Shown piece by piece: positions 28,639-37,437 of a DNA stretch of 64,000 nucleotides (the stretch's first letter is position 1; every line of letters starts with the position of its first letter). The DNA lies in assembly GCF_027158005.1 (NCBI RefSeq), contig NZ_JAPVLQ010000002.1:434001-498000 (forward strand), read 5' to 3'. Both the position numbers and the translations under genes were made by a program. The stretch is from Rhodococcus sp. H36-A4 (GTDB lineage Bacteria; Actinomycetota; Actinomycetes; Mycobacteriales; Mycobacteriaceae). Below the pieces are notes generated by a model. It was not told where the DNA came from. It ran no database searches and saw only the letters and a program-made list of their open reading frames with translations.

Positions 28639-29922
28639 ATGCCGACCTCCAGTGCCGCAGAGAAGCGGACCATCATCAGAAATGTTCGCGTCTTCGACGG
28701 CATTGCCGACAAGCTGACGGAAAATGCGGACGTCCTTATCGAAGGGGCACATATTACGGCCGTTTCGACATCACCCATTGGGGATGAAACCGGCCGGGAG
28801 ACCACCGTCATCGACGGAGGGGGCCGCTTTCTGATGCCGGGAATGAGCGATGCCCACGTGCACTTGATGGGCAACGCAAACGGCTACCTCGATTTCGTGA
28901 CTGGACCGACGGGGCTGTTGTTTGCAAATACCATTTCCGAGGCCAAACGAATGTTGTTGCGTGGGTTCACCACTGTGCGAGATATGGGCGGTGATACAGC
29001 TCCCGTGAAAACAGTGATCGACCGCGGTGATTTTGTCGGGCCACGCATCTTCCCAAGTCAAGCGATGATTTCGCAAACTTCGGGGCACGCTGACTTTGCC
29101 TTCGTCTACGAGACTCCACTTCCATTCGGCGGCAGTGAAAGCCGGACGGATTCAATCGGTTTCACGCGAGTGGCCGACGGCGTCGACCGGGTGCTTGCGG
29201 CAGTACGCGAGCAGCTCCGAAAGGGGGCGTCGCAAATCAAGCTCACCGTCGGTGGAGGTGCGGCGTCGATGTACGACCCTCTTTATACTCTCCAGTTCAC
29301 GCCCGAGGAGATTCGTGCGGCCGTCCAGGCCGCTGAAGACTATGGCACCTACGTCGCCACGCACGTCTACACAGTGCCCGGCATTCGACGCGCCATCGAC
29401 GCGGGCGTGAGATCGATCGAGCACGGTCACCTCGCGGACGAGGACACGATTGCGTTGATCGGGGAAAAGGAACTGTGGTTGTCGATGCAGCCGTTCGCCG
29501 AGGCCGATCACCACTACCCCGATCCTGACCGTTCGGAGAAGAATCGCCAGATCTGCCGAGGCACTGACGATGTTTACGGGTGGGCCAAGAAGTATGGAGT
29601 CAAGGTGGCATTCGGTACGGACTTGCTGCTGGAGCCCCAATCGGCACCACTGCAGAGCACGATGGCCGCCAGGCTCGGTGACCATTACAGCAACGTCGAA
29701 GCCCTCAAAATGTTGACCTCCGGCAACGCGGGATTGTTCGAGATGGCGGGCGCGCGCAACTCTTACAGTGCAGCAAAGCTGGGCGTCATCGCCGAAGGAG
29801 CTTGGGCTGATGTGCTGTTGATCGACGGCAACCCGGTCGATGATCTCTCCGTCATTGCCGATCCTGAGAAGAACGTGAAAATGATCATCAAGAATGGCGA
29901 GATCTGCAAAAACACGTTGTAG
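28639..29922 (+). CDS. metal-dependent amidohydrolase (imidazolonepropionase/prolidase-like)
   Basis: 427 residues. Amidohydrolase superfamily: N-terminal beta-sandwich, then SDAHVHLMG (HxH metal site), QIKLTVGGG (Lys for carbamylation), THVY, SIEHGHLAD, and GTDLLLEP with the metal Asp. Resembles the Xaa-Pro dipeptidase/carboxypeptidase branch. No signal peptide, so cytosolic. Probably leaderless and repressed through the palindrome in front of it. Next genes on the same strand encode the YhgE export pair and glutamate decarboxylase; a shared role in amino-acid or peptide catabolism is possible but unproved. Confidence 0.85.
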   Translation: MPTSSAAEKRTIIRNVRVFDGIADKLTENADVLIEGAHITAVSTSPIGDETGRETTVIDGGGRFLMPGMSDAHVHLMGNANGYLDFVTGPTGLLFANTISEAKRMLLRGFTTVRDMGGDTAPVKTVIDRGDFVGPRIFPSQAMISQTSGHADFAFVYETPLPFGGSESRTDSIGFTRVADGVDRVLAAVREQLRKGASQIKLTVGGGAASMYDPLYTLQFTPEEIRAAVQAAEDYGTYVATHVYTVPGIRRAIDAGVRSIEHGHLADEDTIALIGEKELWLSMQPFAEADHHYPDPDRSEKNRQICRGTDDVYGWAKKYGVKVAFGTDLLLEPQSAPLQSTMAARLGDHYSNVEALKMLTSGNAGLFEMAGARNSYSAAKLGVIAEGAWADVLLIDGNPVDDLSVIADPEKNVKMIIKNGEICKNTL

Positions 29923-30047
29923 TTTTCGAAATCGCCTGTTACGCAGCATGTGCGCTACTCCGTCCTCGGACGTGGACGGTGCGAGGAAACATCAGCTCGA
30001 ACGAAGGGCAAAGAAATGCCTGCTCTGTCCGCACCGGGTGACCCGAG

Positions 30048-30866
30048 ATGACCACAATCGACCCGTGGCAACAGCCGCAAGGGGCTGCCGACTACGAAAC
30101 CGGCATTTATGACACCGCCGATACCAACACCGCCGATGCCAACGGAGTCGACTCCGACACCGGCTTGTACGACAGTGCGGTCATCGAAGCCGAAGAGATC
30201 GGTGTCGACGCCTCCTGGGGGCATATCTACGGTCCGGTCAGTCTTCGCGTGTTCGAGGGAGGAGTAACCGTCCTGTCAGGACCAGGCGGTCGTGGCCGAA
30301 CGGCGCTGTTGCTCACCCTCGCCGGTCGAATGAAGCCGACAACCGGAAAATTGACTTCGTTCGGCCGGGCCGATGCCGTCACATTCTTGTTCGATCAGGC
30401 CGCTATCGGTTTCATCGACGAGATCGACGAGATAGAGCAGACGATCAGTGTGCGCGACGTCGTCACCGAGCAGATCCGCTGGCGGGCACCGTGGTACAAG
30501 TGGGTCCGCCAATCCAACGAGGGTGATCTGGAACAGATCTGCCGGCCACTGTTCGGTGAACTTCCGTTGCCCTCGATGGACGCGTACGTCGAGGAGTTGC
30601 CGGAACTGACTGCCGCGCTGTTTCGAATAGCGGTGGCAAACCTCCATCAGCCTCCGTTGCTTGTGATCGGTGGAGTCGACAGGCTGGCGCGGATAGACAA
30701 CAGTCGAATTCTGCTCGACAGATTGGTGTCTCTGGGGCGGACTCAGACTGTGATTACCGCCGACATCAACCCAGTGAGCCCGGAACACGGGGTTCGCGAC
30801 GTAGTCGCCGTGGACAACCTCACCGACGTGCAGTCGGGTGGCTTCGACCAGGAAGATCGGACCTGA
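30048..30866 (+). CDS. degenerate ABC-type ATPase (pseudo-ATPase) paired with YhgE
   Basis: 272 residues. The fold is that of an ABC nucleotide-binding domain, preceded by a 45-residue acidic tail. Key residues are lost: Walker A reads GPGGRGRT (Arg for the essential Lys), the LSGGQ signature is unrecognisable (EELPELTAAL), and Walker B reads LLVIGGVD (no Asp-Glu). It probably binds nucleotide weakly or not at all. The stop is 3 bases before the YhgE gene, so it most likely works as its structural or regulatory partner. Confidence 0.8.
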   Translation: MTTIDPWQQPQGAADYETGIYDTADTNTADANGVDSDTGLYDSAVIEAEEIGVDASWGHIYGPVSLRVFEGGVTVLSGPGGRGRTALLLTLAGRMKPTTGKLTSFGRADAVTFLFDQAAIGFIDEIDEIEQTISVRDVVTEQIRWRAPWYKWVRQSNEGDLEQICRPLFGELPLPSMDAYVEELPELTAALFRIAVANLHQPPLLVIGGVDRLARIDNSRILLDRLVSLGRTQTVITADINPVSPEHGVRDVVAVDNLTDVQSGGFDQEDRT

Positions 30867-30869
30867 GAC

Positions 30870-32834
30870 ATGTTTGCCGCCATTTCGCCTGGGAGCGACT
30901 TCAAACGGTACTACCGAGGGCGCATGCCACGCCTCGCGCTGGTCGTCATCATGCTGATGCCACTGCTCTACGGGGCGATGTATCTGTGGGCATTCTGGAA
31001 CCCGTTCGGTGCAGCCGACAAGATGCCGGTGGCTTTGGTCAACGATGATCGAGGTGCCGTTGTCGAAGGCCAACCTCTCAAAGCCGGCGATCAGGTAGTG
31101 CAAGGGCTGATCGAGTCCAAACAGCTCGACCTGAACGAAGTCTCGGCCGAGGAGGCCAAAGAGGGGGTTGCGTCAGGAAAGTACTACTTCTCCATCACCT
31201 TGCCCGAGAATTTCAGTGAGGCCATCGCCTCCCCCACCAGTAGTGCTCCATCGTCCGCCGACTTGGTCTTTACTTACAACGACGCGAACAACTATCTGGC
31301 GACAGTGATCGGTCAAGACGCGGCACAGCAGGTCGTCAATCAGGTCGGCGCTCAGGTCGGTGCGCAGACGTTCGGCATCGTCCTCAAAGATGCGGGCTCG
31401 TTGGGTGGGAAGGTCAAGCAGGCCGCGGATGGTGCCAATGAACTCAGTGGTGGATTGAAGACTGCCAATACCGGTGCAACCGAACTTTCGACCAATTTGG
31501 TGACTGCCAAAGATGGATCGGCTCAGCTGGCCGGGGGGCTCGACGAATTGGACAGCGCGCTTATCAGCGCCACCGATCCAATATTGACGGCACTCAACAG
31601 CTCTGGGAACGCTGGCTTGAGCGCGGCGGAAATAACAAGCACTGCCGACCGGCTCGGTTCGACCTCGGGTGCCGTTGCAGATCAGCTGGTTGCAGCGGCC
31701 AACAGTCAGTCTCAGGCCAGCTCTGCGGTCAGTTCCGTGGTGGCTCAGTTACAGGCCAGCGCCGATCCGCTCATGCAGTCTCTCGGCGCTGCACTCGTGC
31801 CGGCGCAGCAGTACCTGTCCACCGAAGGGCTGGGGCCGGATGCGAACAATCAGCTGACGCAGGTCCGTGCAGATACGCAGATCCTCGCCGAGCAACTCGG
31901 GAATCCACAGAGCCCAGTGCGGATTGCCATGAATCTGTTCGAGACCGGCGGTCTGCAAAACGATATCCAGGCAGCACGTTCGGCAGCAAATGAGTTGAGT
32001 ACGGGTGCAGACACATTGAGTAGTGGGCTGGTGCAGCTCAGTGATGGTGCCAACGAGCTGACAAGTGGCACGGTAAAGTTATCTGCCGGCGCCGACGAAT
32101 TGGCCGCCGGGCTCAACGAAGGTGTCAGCGCGCTGCCGTCATGGAGCGACCAAGAGAAGCAGCAGCTCGCCGGAACGCTCGCCCAACCGGTGCAGTTGAA
32201 AGAGCAGTACACAAATGAGGCCCCGACTTTCGGAACTGGGTTCTCGCCGTTCTTCATGTCTCTCGCGCTGTTCGTCGGCGGCATCATTACTTGGATGTTG
32301 TTGACGCCCTTGCAATCGCGACCGATCATTCAAGGGTTGTCACCGCTCCGAGTTGTACTGGCCTCATACGCTCCTGCGTTCGTGATCGGCTTTGTACAGG
32401 CAGCTATTCTCTATGGAGTGGTGACGTTCGGGGTCGGACTCAGGGCCGTCCATCCGATCGCGACATTCTTCTTCCTGCTACTGGTAGTCGCAACATTCAT
32501 GGCACTCATTCAGATGTTCAACGCAGCCTTCGGTACCGCGGTTGGTCGCGTAGTGACCCTGGCATTTTTGATGCTGCAACTGGTGTCTTCCGGTGGCATC
32601 TACCCAGTGCAGACCACCGCACTGCCGTTTCAATACATCCACTATGCGGACCCGATGACGTACACCGTCAATGGTTTACGGGAGCTCACCGTCGGTGGAA
32701 TCGACTCCAGACTCTGGGTAGCCACTGCGGTGCTGACGGGGATTACCTTCGCGAGCCTGGCCATCTCATCGTGGTCGGCGAAACGTAACCGGCAATACAC
32801 CATGGATCGCCTGTACCCGCCGATCGAGGTCTAA
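30870..32834 (+). CDS. YhgE/Pip domain membrane protein (ABC-2-like)
   Basis: 654 residues. First helix at residues 23-45, then a long extracytoplasmic region (about residues 50-450) rich in repeated TGA-x-x-LS and DGANEL/AGADELA motifs that suggest coiled coil, then five or six C-terminal helices of ABC2-membrane type. This is the YhgE/Pip layout (phage infection protein; EsaA and MmpL-like relatives). Immediately follows the pseudo-ATPase. The transported substance is unknown. Its neighbours might point to export of amines or envelope precursors. Confidence 0.88.
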   Translation: MFAAISPGSDFKRYYRGRMPRLALVVIMLMPLLYGAMYLWAFWNPFGAADKMPVALVNDDRGAVVEGQPLKAGDQVVQGLIESKQLDLNEVSAEEAKEGVASGKYYFSITLPENFSEAIASPTSSAPSSADLVFTYNDANNYLATVIGQDAAQQVVNQVGAQVGAQTFGIVLKDAGSLGGKVKQAADGANELSGGLKTANTGATELSTNLVTAKDGSAQLAGGLDELDSALISATDPILTALNSSGNAGLSAAEITSTADRLGSTSGAVADQLVAAANSQSQASSAVSSVVAQLQASADPLMQSLGAALVPAQQYLSTEGLGPDANNQLTQVRADTQILAEQLGNPQSPVRIAMNLFETGGLQNDIQAARSAANELSTGADTLSSGLVQLSDGANELTSGTVKLSAGADELAAGLNEGVSALPSWSDQEKQQLAGTLAQPVQLKEQYTNEAPTFGTGFSPFFMSLALFVGGIITWMLLTPLQSRPIIQGLSPLRVVLASYAPAFVIGFVQAAILYGVVTFGVGLRAVHPIATFFFLLLVVATFMALIQMFNAAFGTAVGRVVTLAFLMLQLVSSGGIYPVQTTALPFQYIHYADPMTYTVNGLRELTVGGIDSRLWVATAVLTGITFASLAISSWSAKRNRQYTMDRLYPPIEV

Positions 32835-32904
32835 CGACTCATCCGGCTGTCTGAACACACGAAGTAACCCCCGAACCTGGCCAACACGAGCGAAAGTAGA
32901 AGTC

Positions 32905-34311
32905 ATGACCAAACATCACACCAATGCTCGACAGACCACCAACCTCGGTGACGTGCTCTCTATGAACACGGTGTTCGTCAGGCCGGGTGAAGCCACCGAG
33001 CTACCAAAATTCAGGATCCCAGACGACATGAGTCTGCCGGAGACCGCTTATCAGATCGTGCACGACGAGGCGATGCTCGACGGTAACGCGCGGCTCAACC
33101 TTGCGACCTTCGTCAGCACGTGGATGGACGACGAGGCCAAGAAGCTCTACAGCGAAACCGTCGACAAGAACATGATCGACAAGGACGAGTACCCACAAAC
33201 AGCCGCAATCGAGGAGCGCTGCTGGAAGATATTGGGCAACCTGTGGCACAGTCCCGACATCGACAACGCTATCGGTACCTCGACCATCGGTTCTTCGGAG
33301 GCGTGCATGCTCGGTGGACTCGCACTCAAGCGGCGCTGGCAAGGTCGTCGCAAAGCGGAGGGGAAGTCGACCGAGACGCCGAACATCGTATTGTCCACCG
33401 CAGTTCAGGTGTGCTGGGAGAAGTTCTGCAACTATTTCGAGGTCGAGCCGCGGTGGGTTCCGATCAGTAAGGACCACATGGTTCTCGACGGGTACGAGCT
33501 GGAGAAGTATGTGGACGAGAACACGATCGGCGTGGTCGCGATCATGGGACAGACCTACACCGGCATGTACGAGCCGGTTGCCGCGATCGCGGAGAAGCTC
33601 GACGCGATCCAGGCCGATACCGGGCTCGATGTTCGGATCCACGTAGACGGCGCATCGGGAGCCATGATTGCCCCGTTCTGCCAACCCGATCTGGAATGGG
33701 ACTTCCGTGTCGCACGGGTGGCGTCGATCAACACCTCGGGACACAAGTTCGGTCTGGTGTACCCCGGCGTCGGCTGGATCGTCTGGCGAGACGAAGAAGC
33801 ACTGCCTGCGAGTATGGTCTTCCACTGCAGCTACCTAGGGGGAGATATGCCGACCCTGGCACTCAACTTCTCACGGCCGGGAGCACAGGTACTGCTGCAG
33901 TACTACATGTTCCTGCGTTTGGGCTTCGAGGGGTTCCGTCAAGTGCAGCAAAGTTCACTCGATGTAGCGCAACATCTTTCGTCGAAGATTGCTGAGATCG
34001 GACCCTTCGAACTGGTCAGTAAGGGTGACACGATTCCGGTTTTCGCATGGCGTCTTAAAGAGGGGTACACCGACACCTGGAACCTGTACGACCTATCCGA
34101 TCGGCTTCGGATGAAAGGCTGGCTCGTGCCGGCCTATCCGATGGCCGATGATCTGGAAGATATGACCGTTCAGCGCATTGTCGTTCGTACCGGATTGAGC
34201 TTCGACCTCGCAGAGGCCCTGCTGAGGGATCTCGAGGGCGAAGTCACCTTCCTCGACAGCCTCACTGCGCCGATGCCTCGGGTGGGCGAAGGATCCCACT
34301 TCCATCACTGA
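32905..34311 (+). CDS. gadB: glutamate decarboxylase
   Basis: 468 residues. PLP-dependent group II decarboxylase making GABA from glutamate and consuming a proton. Motifs: IGTSTIGSSEACMLGGLALKRRW, IHVDGASGAMIAPF, and the PLP lysine K281 in NTSGHKFGLVYPG. The length and the C-terminal tail ending SHFHH match bacterial GadB. No GABA antiporter lies in the window; the next gene is a YrhK-type membrane protein. Could serve acid resistance or glutamate use. The weak ribosome site (GAAAGTAGAAG) precedes the ATG. Confidence 0.92.
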   Translation: MTKHHTNARQTTNLGDVLSMNTVFVRPGEATELPKFRIPDDMSLPETAYQIVHDEAMLDGNARLNLATFVSTWMDDEAKKLYSETVDKNMIDKDEYPQTAAIEERCWKILGNLWHSPDIDNAIGTSTIGSSEACMLGGLALKRRWQGRRKAEGKSTETPNIVLSTAVQVCWEKFCNYFEVEPRWVPISKDHMVLDGYELEKYVDENTIGVVAIMGQTYTGMYEPVAAIAEKLDAIQADTGLDVRIHVDGASGAMIAPFCQPDLEWDFRVARVASINTSGHKFGLVYPGVGWIVWRDEEALPASMVFHCSYLGGDMPTLALNFSRPGAQVLLQYYMFLRLGFEGFRQVQQSSLDVAQHLSSKIAEIGPFELVSKGDTIPVFAWRLKEGYTDTWNLYDLSDRLRMKGWLVPAYPMADDLEDMTVQRIVVRTGLSFDLAEALLRDLEGEVTFLDSLTAPMPRVGEGSHFHH

Positions 34312-34330
34312 ATAGACCGGAGGTGGTTGC

Positions 34331-35005
34331 ATGAGTATTGCTGCGGAAACACCGCGTTGGCACGCTGCGCTCCTGACGCCCACTTTGTACAAGCAGTGTG
34401 TGAGCTTCATGATCGGCTCTTCACTGTTCGCCTTGGGTTCTGCCCCAGGATTCGGTACCTGGGCCGGTGCTTCGGCGGCCAATATCTGTTACTTCGTCGG
34501 CGCATGGTTCTTCACGGCGGCTGCATTCATTCAGCTGGTCAGAAGCGGCGCGGTCAAGACAACGGTCTCTTACGGGTCCGGTGTCATGGTCCGCGCCGAG
34601 TGGTTGGCCGCCGCAACGCAATTCGTCGGTACTTTGTTGTTCAACGTCAGCACCACCGCTGCGCTGCAGTCACGATCGGTCACCCAAGAGAAACGCCTCG
34701 TCTGGAGTCCGGATGCGGGAGGCTCGGTCGCTTTCCTCATCAGCGGGGTACTGGTGATCATCGCGTATACCCACGCCCGAAAGTTCTGGGACCCGAGGGC
34801 GGCCGACTGGTGGTCCGGGCAGATCAACTTGATCGGGTGTCTCGCATTCGGCGTCTCCGCGGTGGCTGCCTTCGTCACCCCGGACGGTGCCACGGTCGAC
34901 TCGACCCTCGCCAACACCGGCACCTTCGTCGGCGCGTTGTGCTTCTTCTTCGCATCGTTCCTCGTATTGCCCATGTGGAGTCGAGGCAATAATTCGACTA
35001 CGTGA
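34331..35005 (+). CDS. YrhK-like multi-helix membrane protein
   Basis: 224 residues with about six membrane helices. The N-terminal pair (CVSFMIGSSLFALGSAPGF, then ICYFVGAWFFTAAAFIQL) fits the YrhK domain, and a similar pair recurs later in the protein (FLISGVLVIIAY; GTFVGALCFFFASFL). Strong ribosome site GGAGGT about 7 bases before ATG; starts 19 bases after gadB, so co-transcribed. Role unknown; maybe a stress or pH-linked membrane factor. Confidence 0.75.
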   Translation: MSIAAETPRWHAALLTPTLYKQCVSFMIGSSLFALGSAPGFGTWAGASAANICYFVGAWFFTAAAFIQLVRSGAVKTTVSYGSGVMVRAEWLAAATQFVGTLLFNVSTTAALQSRSVTQEKRLVWSPDAGGSVAFLISGVLVIIAYTHARKFWDPRAADWWSGQINLIGCLAFGVSAVAAFVTPDGATVDSTLANTGTFVGALCFFFASFLVLPMWSRGNNSTT

Positions 35006-35012
35006 TGCTGTG

Positions 35013-35048
35013 TTCACTTAGAAGTTCACTTAGAAGTTCACCTAGATG
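35013..35048. repeat. three tandem 12-base repeats at monooxygenase 3' end
   Basis: TTCACTTAGAAG twice, then TTCACCTAGATG. The array crosses the stop codon of the monooxygenase, so its TGA is duplicated in frame in the flanking copies. Confidence 0.7.
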
Positions 35049-36519
35049 ACCGCGAGAGAGGCCGGTACTCGCTCACGGCGTAATCGTCGTAGTCGACTGC
35101 CCTCAATTGTCCGACGTACTGCGTCGCGAACCCGGGGAACATCGTTGCGTTGAAGCCGTCCTCGGTGAGATACCAACTGGAGCAACCGGAATTCCATGTC
35201 GTGTGCTGCAACCGCTTCTGCAGATCGTCGTTGTAGTCGCGTTGACGGTCCTCTCGGACATCGAGGACGAGATCACGGGCTAACGCGTGCGAAATCGCGT
35301 CGACGAGGTAGTCGATCTGGGCTTCCATGTAGACCAACGCCGAGCTGTGCCCAGGGCCGGAGTTGGGGCCGAACGTGAAGTACATGTTCGGGTATCCAGC
35401 TACCGAAACGGACTTGTATGCCTTTGCCCCACCGCTCCACTCGTCGGACAACACTCGCCCGCCCCTGCCTCGGATCGGAACGGGGGTGCCCGTCTTGCAC
35501 ACGTCGAAACCCGTCGCGAACACGATGACGTCGGCTTGGTGCTCGATACCTTCTACCGTCCTGATGCCGTCAGGCGCCAGTGTGGCGATCGGCCAGGTGA
35601 CGAGCGTGCAATTGTCCTTCTGCAAAGCTGGGTAGAACTCACTCGTCATCAGCAACCGCTTACAACCCGCTCTGAAATCCGGGGTGAGTTGACGACGTAG
35701 CCAAGGGTCTGCGACCTGGCGTCGCAAGTGCACTTTCCCGACGGCTTCCACGACGCGAGTCAGGGGAGAATTCCACACCACACCCAGAGCGACGGACTCG
35801 CGGCCCCAGAACCAGGCCTTCCGTGCTGCTGTCTGCGCTGTGGGAAAACGTCGGTAGAGGTCCTTGGTGGTCTGCCTCGTCTCGAAGTTGACTCGGGGCA
35901 ATGCCCACCCTGGCGTGCGCTGAAAGACTTTGACCGACTTGGCAACTTTGACCAACTCGGGGACGATCTGAACACCGGACGCGCCGGTGCCGATGACGGC
36001 GACCTTTTTGTCGGTGAAGTCGTAATCGTGGTCCCAGCGGGCACTGTGGATCTTGTGGCCGGTGAAGGTGTCGAGACCTCTGATTGCCGGAAAGCTCACA
36101 TTGGCCAAAGGTCCCGACGCCATGACGACGGTGCGAGCATGCATTGGCGGTTGGGCGTCGAAGGTGATGTCCCACAGCGACGTTGCGTCATTCCAGCGCA
36201 CGTCGTTGACGTTGTGGCCGAATCGAAAGTGTGGCCGCAGGTCGAACTCTTCGACCATGTGCTCGATGTACCCGAGGATCTCCGCGCTTCCCGAGTATGT
36301 GTGCGACCAGTCGGGATTGGGAGCGAAACTGTACGAGTACAGCCGCGACGGGATATCGCACGCGGCACCCGGGTAGGTGTTGTCGCGCCATGTGCCGCCG
36401 GCCGAAGCGCCTCGCTCGAGAAGTGCGAAGTCTTCGACACCCTTCTGCTTCAACCGGATTGCAGTGCCGATCCCTGCGAAGCCACCGCCGATGATGGCAA
36501 CATTCAACGTCTCGTTCAC
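35038..36519 (-). CDS. Baeyer-Villiger-type flavin monooxygenase
   Basis: 493 residues, GTG 36519. FAD- and NADPH-dependent. N-terminal FAD motif IIGGGFAGIG, the Baeyer-Villiger fingerprint FTGHKIHSARWD, the NADPH motif VIGTGASG, and a late VFATGFD. Resembles mycobacterial MymA-type enzymes. The frame is open 110 codons further upstream, but that part overlaps the di-iron gene. Start overlaps its neighbour's stop (GTGA), so this is the last gene of a three-gene operon (SDR, ferritin-like, monooxygenase) for oxidation of a ketone, sterol side chain or lipid. Confidence 0.9.
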   Translation of the reverse strand: MNETLNVAIIGGGFAGIGTAIRLKQKGVEDFALLERGASAGGTWRDNTYPGAACDIPSRLYSYSFAPNPDWSHTYSGSAEILGYIEHMVEEFDLRPHFRFGHNVNDVRWNDATSLWDITFDAQPPMHARTVVMASGPLANVSFPAIRGLDTFTGHKIHSARWDHDYDFTDKKVAVIGTGASGVQIVPELVKVAKSVKVFQRTPGWALPRVNFETRQTTKDLYRRFPTAQTAARKAWFWGRESVALGVVWNSPLTRVVEAVGKVHLRRQVADPWLRRQLTPDFRAGCKRLLMTSEFYPALQKDNCTLVTWPIATLAPDGIRTVEGIEHQADVIVFATGFDVCKTGTPVPIRGRGGRVLSDEWSGGAKAYKSVSVAGYPNMYFTFGPNSGPGHSSALVYMEAQIDYLVDAISHALARDLVLDVREDRQRDYNDDLQKRLQHTTWNSGCSSWYLTEDGFNATMFPGFATQYVGQLRAVDYDDYAVSEYRPLSRSSR

Positions 36520-37436
36520 GCGACAGGCTCGTAGGTGAGTTCTTTGGACCAGGTTGGCTGGGGGCGTAGCAACCGCTTGGGGTATTTCGAAGTGAGGCGG
36601 ACAAGGCCGTCGGCGAGCTTGTGGTACGGGTGGGCTCGGTCGATTACCACCCCAGAATGCCAGCTGATGAACCGGTACATCGGTAGCCGCCTGGGGAATT
36701 CGCTTCTTTCCCCGACTTTTTTGAATCGGCCCATAGCGGTGTACAGCCGTTGCTCGTCGACACCCATGTCCACGATGTTGTCTCGCATCTTGTTGAGCAG
36801 CGGGATATACCGGAGGGTGCCGATGATCAGTGACGGTTTCATCCACGCCCCGACAGTCTCGACGAGGATTTTGCGCATCTTGGCATGGCCGAGAAGTTCG
36901 ATCACCTGGAAATCGACTGCGAGGTGCCGTGATTCGTCGGAGTTGATGCGTTTGAACACCTCCTGGCAGACCGGGTCGTCGATCTCGTCGACGATGAATT
37001 TCACCAGTGCACCGTCGAGAGCAACTTCGAGCATCGGGATCACCGTACCCAGAACGGCGAGCGAGGTCTGGTCCGAATACTTGTCGAGCCAGTCGATGAC
37101 AAGCTTGACGTTGATGTTGGGCTGGGGAATCTCGTCACCGTCGAGCATCCCCCAGCGCCTCATCAGCGCGAGTTCGGCATTCGCGTGCTTCTGTTCCTCC
37201 GCGTGGAAGTAGGTGTAGATCTCTTTCAGGGTCTCGGTGGGGGCTTTCGTCGCCATCGCGGCGAACCCGCGGGCTCCGACATTTTCGATCCACATCAGAT
37301 CGGACATGAAAGGCTTGAGCTTGGTCCAGAGTTCGGGACCGATCGTCTCCGCTCCCGGCGCATCCCAGTCGATGTCGGCCAAGGCCCACTGCTTGTCCTT
37401 GATCTTGACGAGCATGTCCTCGAAATCGAATGCCAT
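36516..37436 (-). CDS. ferritin-like di-iron protein
   Basis: 306 residues. Helical protein with two ExxH motifs, EEQKHANAE and DESRHLAVDF, plus further Glu residues on the other helices: the four-helix di-iron site of ferritin-like oxygenases and oxidases. Its substrate is not known. It lies between an SDR (1 base upstream) and a Baeyer-Villiger monooxygenase (4-base overlap), so it may hydroxylate or desaturate the same lipid. Confidence 0.8.
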   Translation of the reverse strand: MAFDFEDMLVKIKDKQWALADIDWDAPGAETIGPELWTKLKPFMSDLMWIENVGARGFAAMATKAPTETLKEIYTYFHAEEQKHANAELALMRRWGMLDGDEIPQPNINVKLVIDWLDKYSDQTSLAVLGTVIPMLEVALDGALVKFIVDEIDDPVCQEVFKRINSDESRHLAVDFQVIELLGHAKMRKILVETVGAWMKPSLIIGTLRYIPLLNKMRDNIVDMGVDEQRLYTAMGRFKKVGERSEFPRRLPMYRFISWHSGVVIDRAHPYHKLADGLVRLTSKYPKRLLRPQPTWSKELTYEPVA

Positions 37437-37437
37437 G

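Noticed and set aside
36520..36846. N-terminal extension of the monooxygenase
   Set aside because: It overlaps the di-iron gene in another frame and is low complexity; the FAD motif needs a start at 36519.
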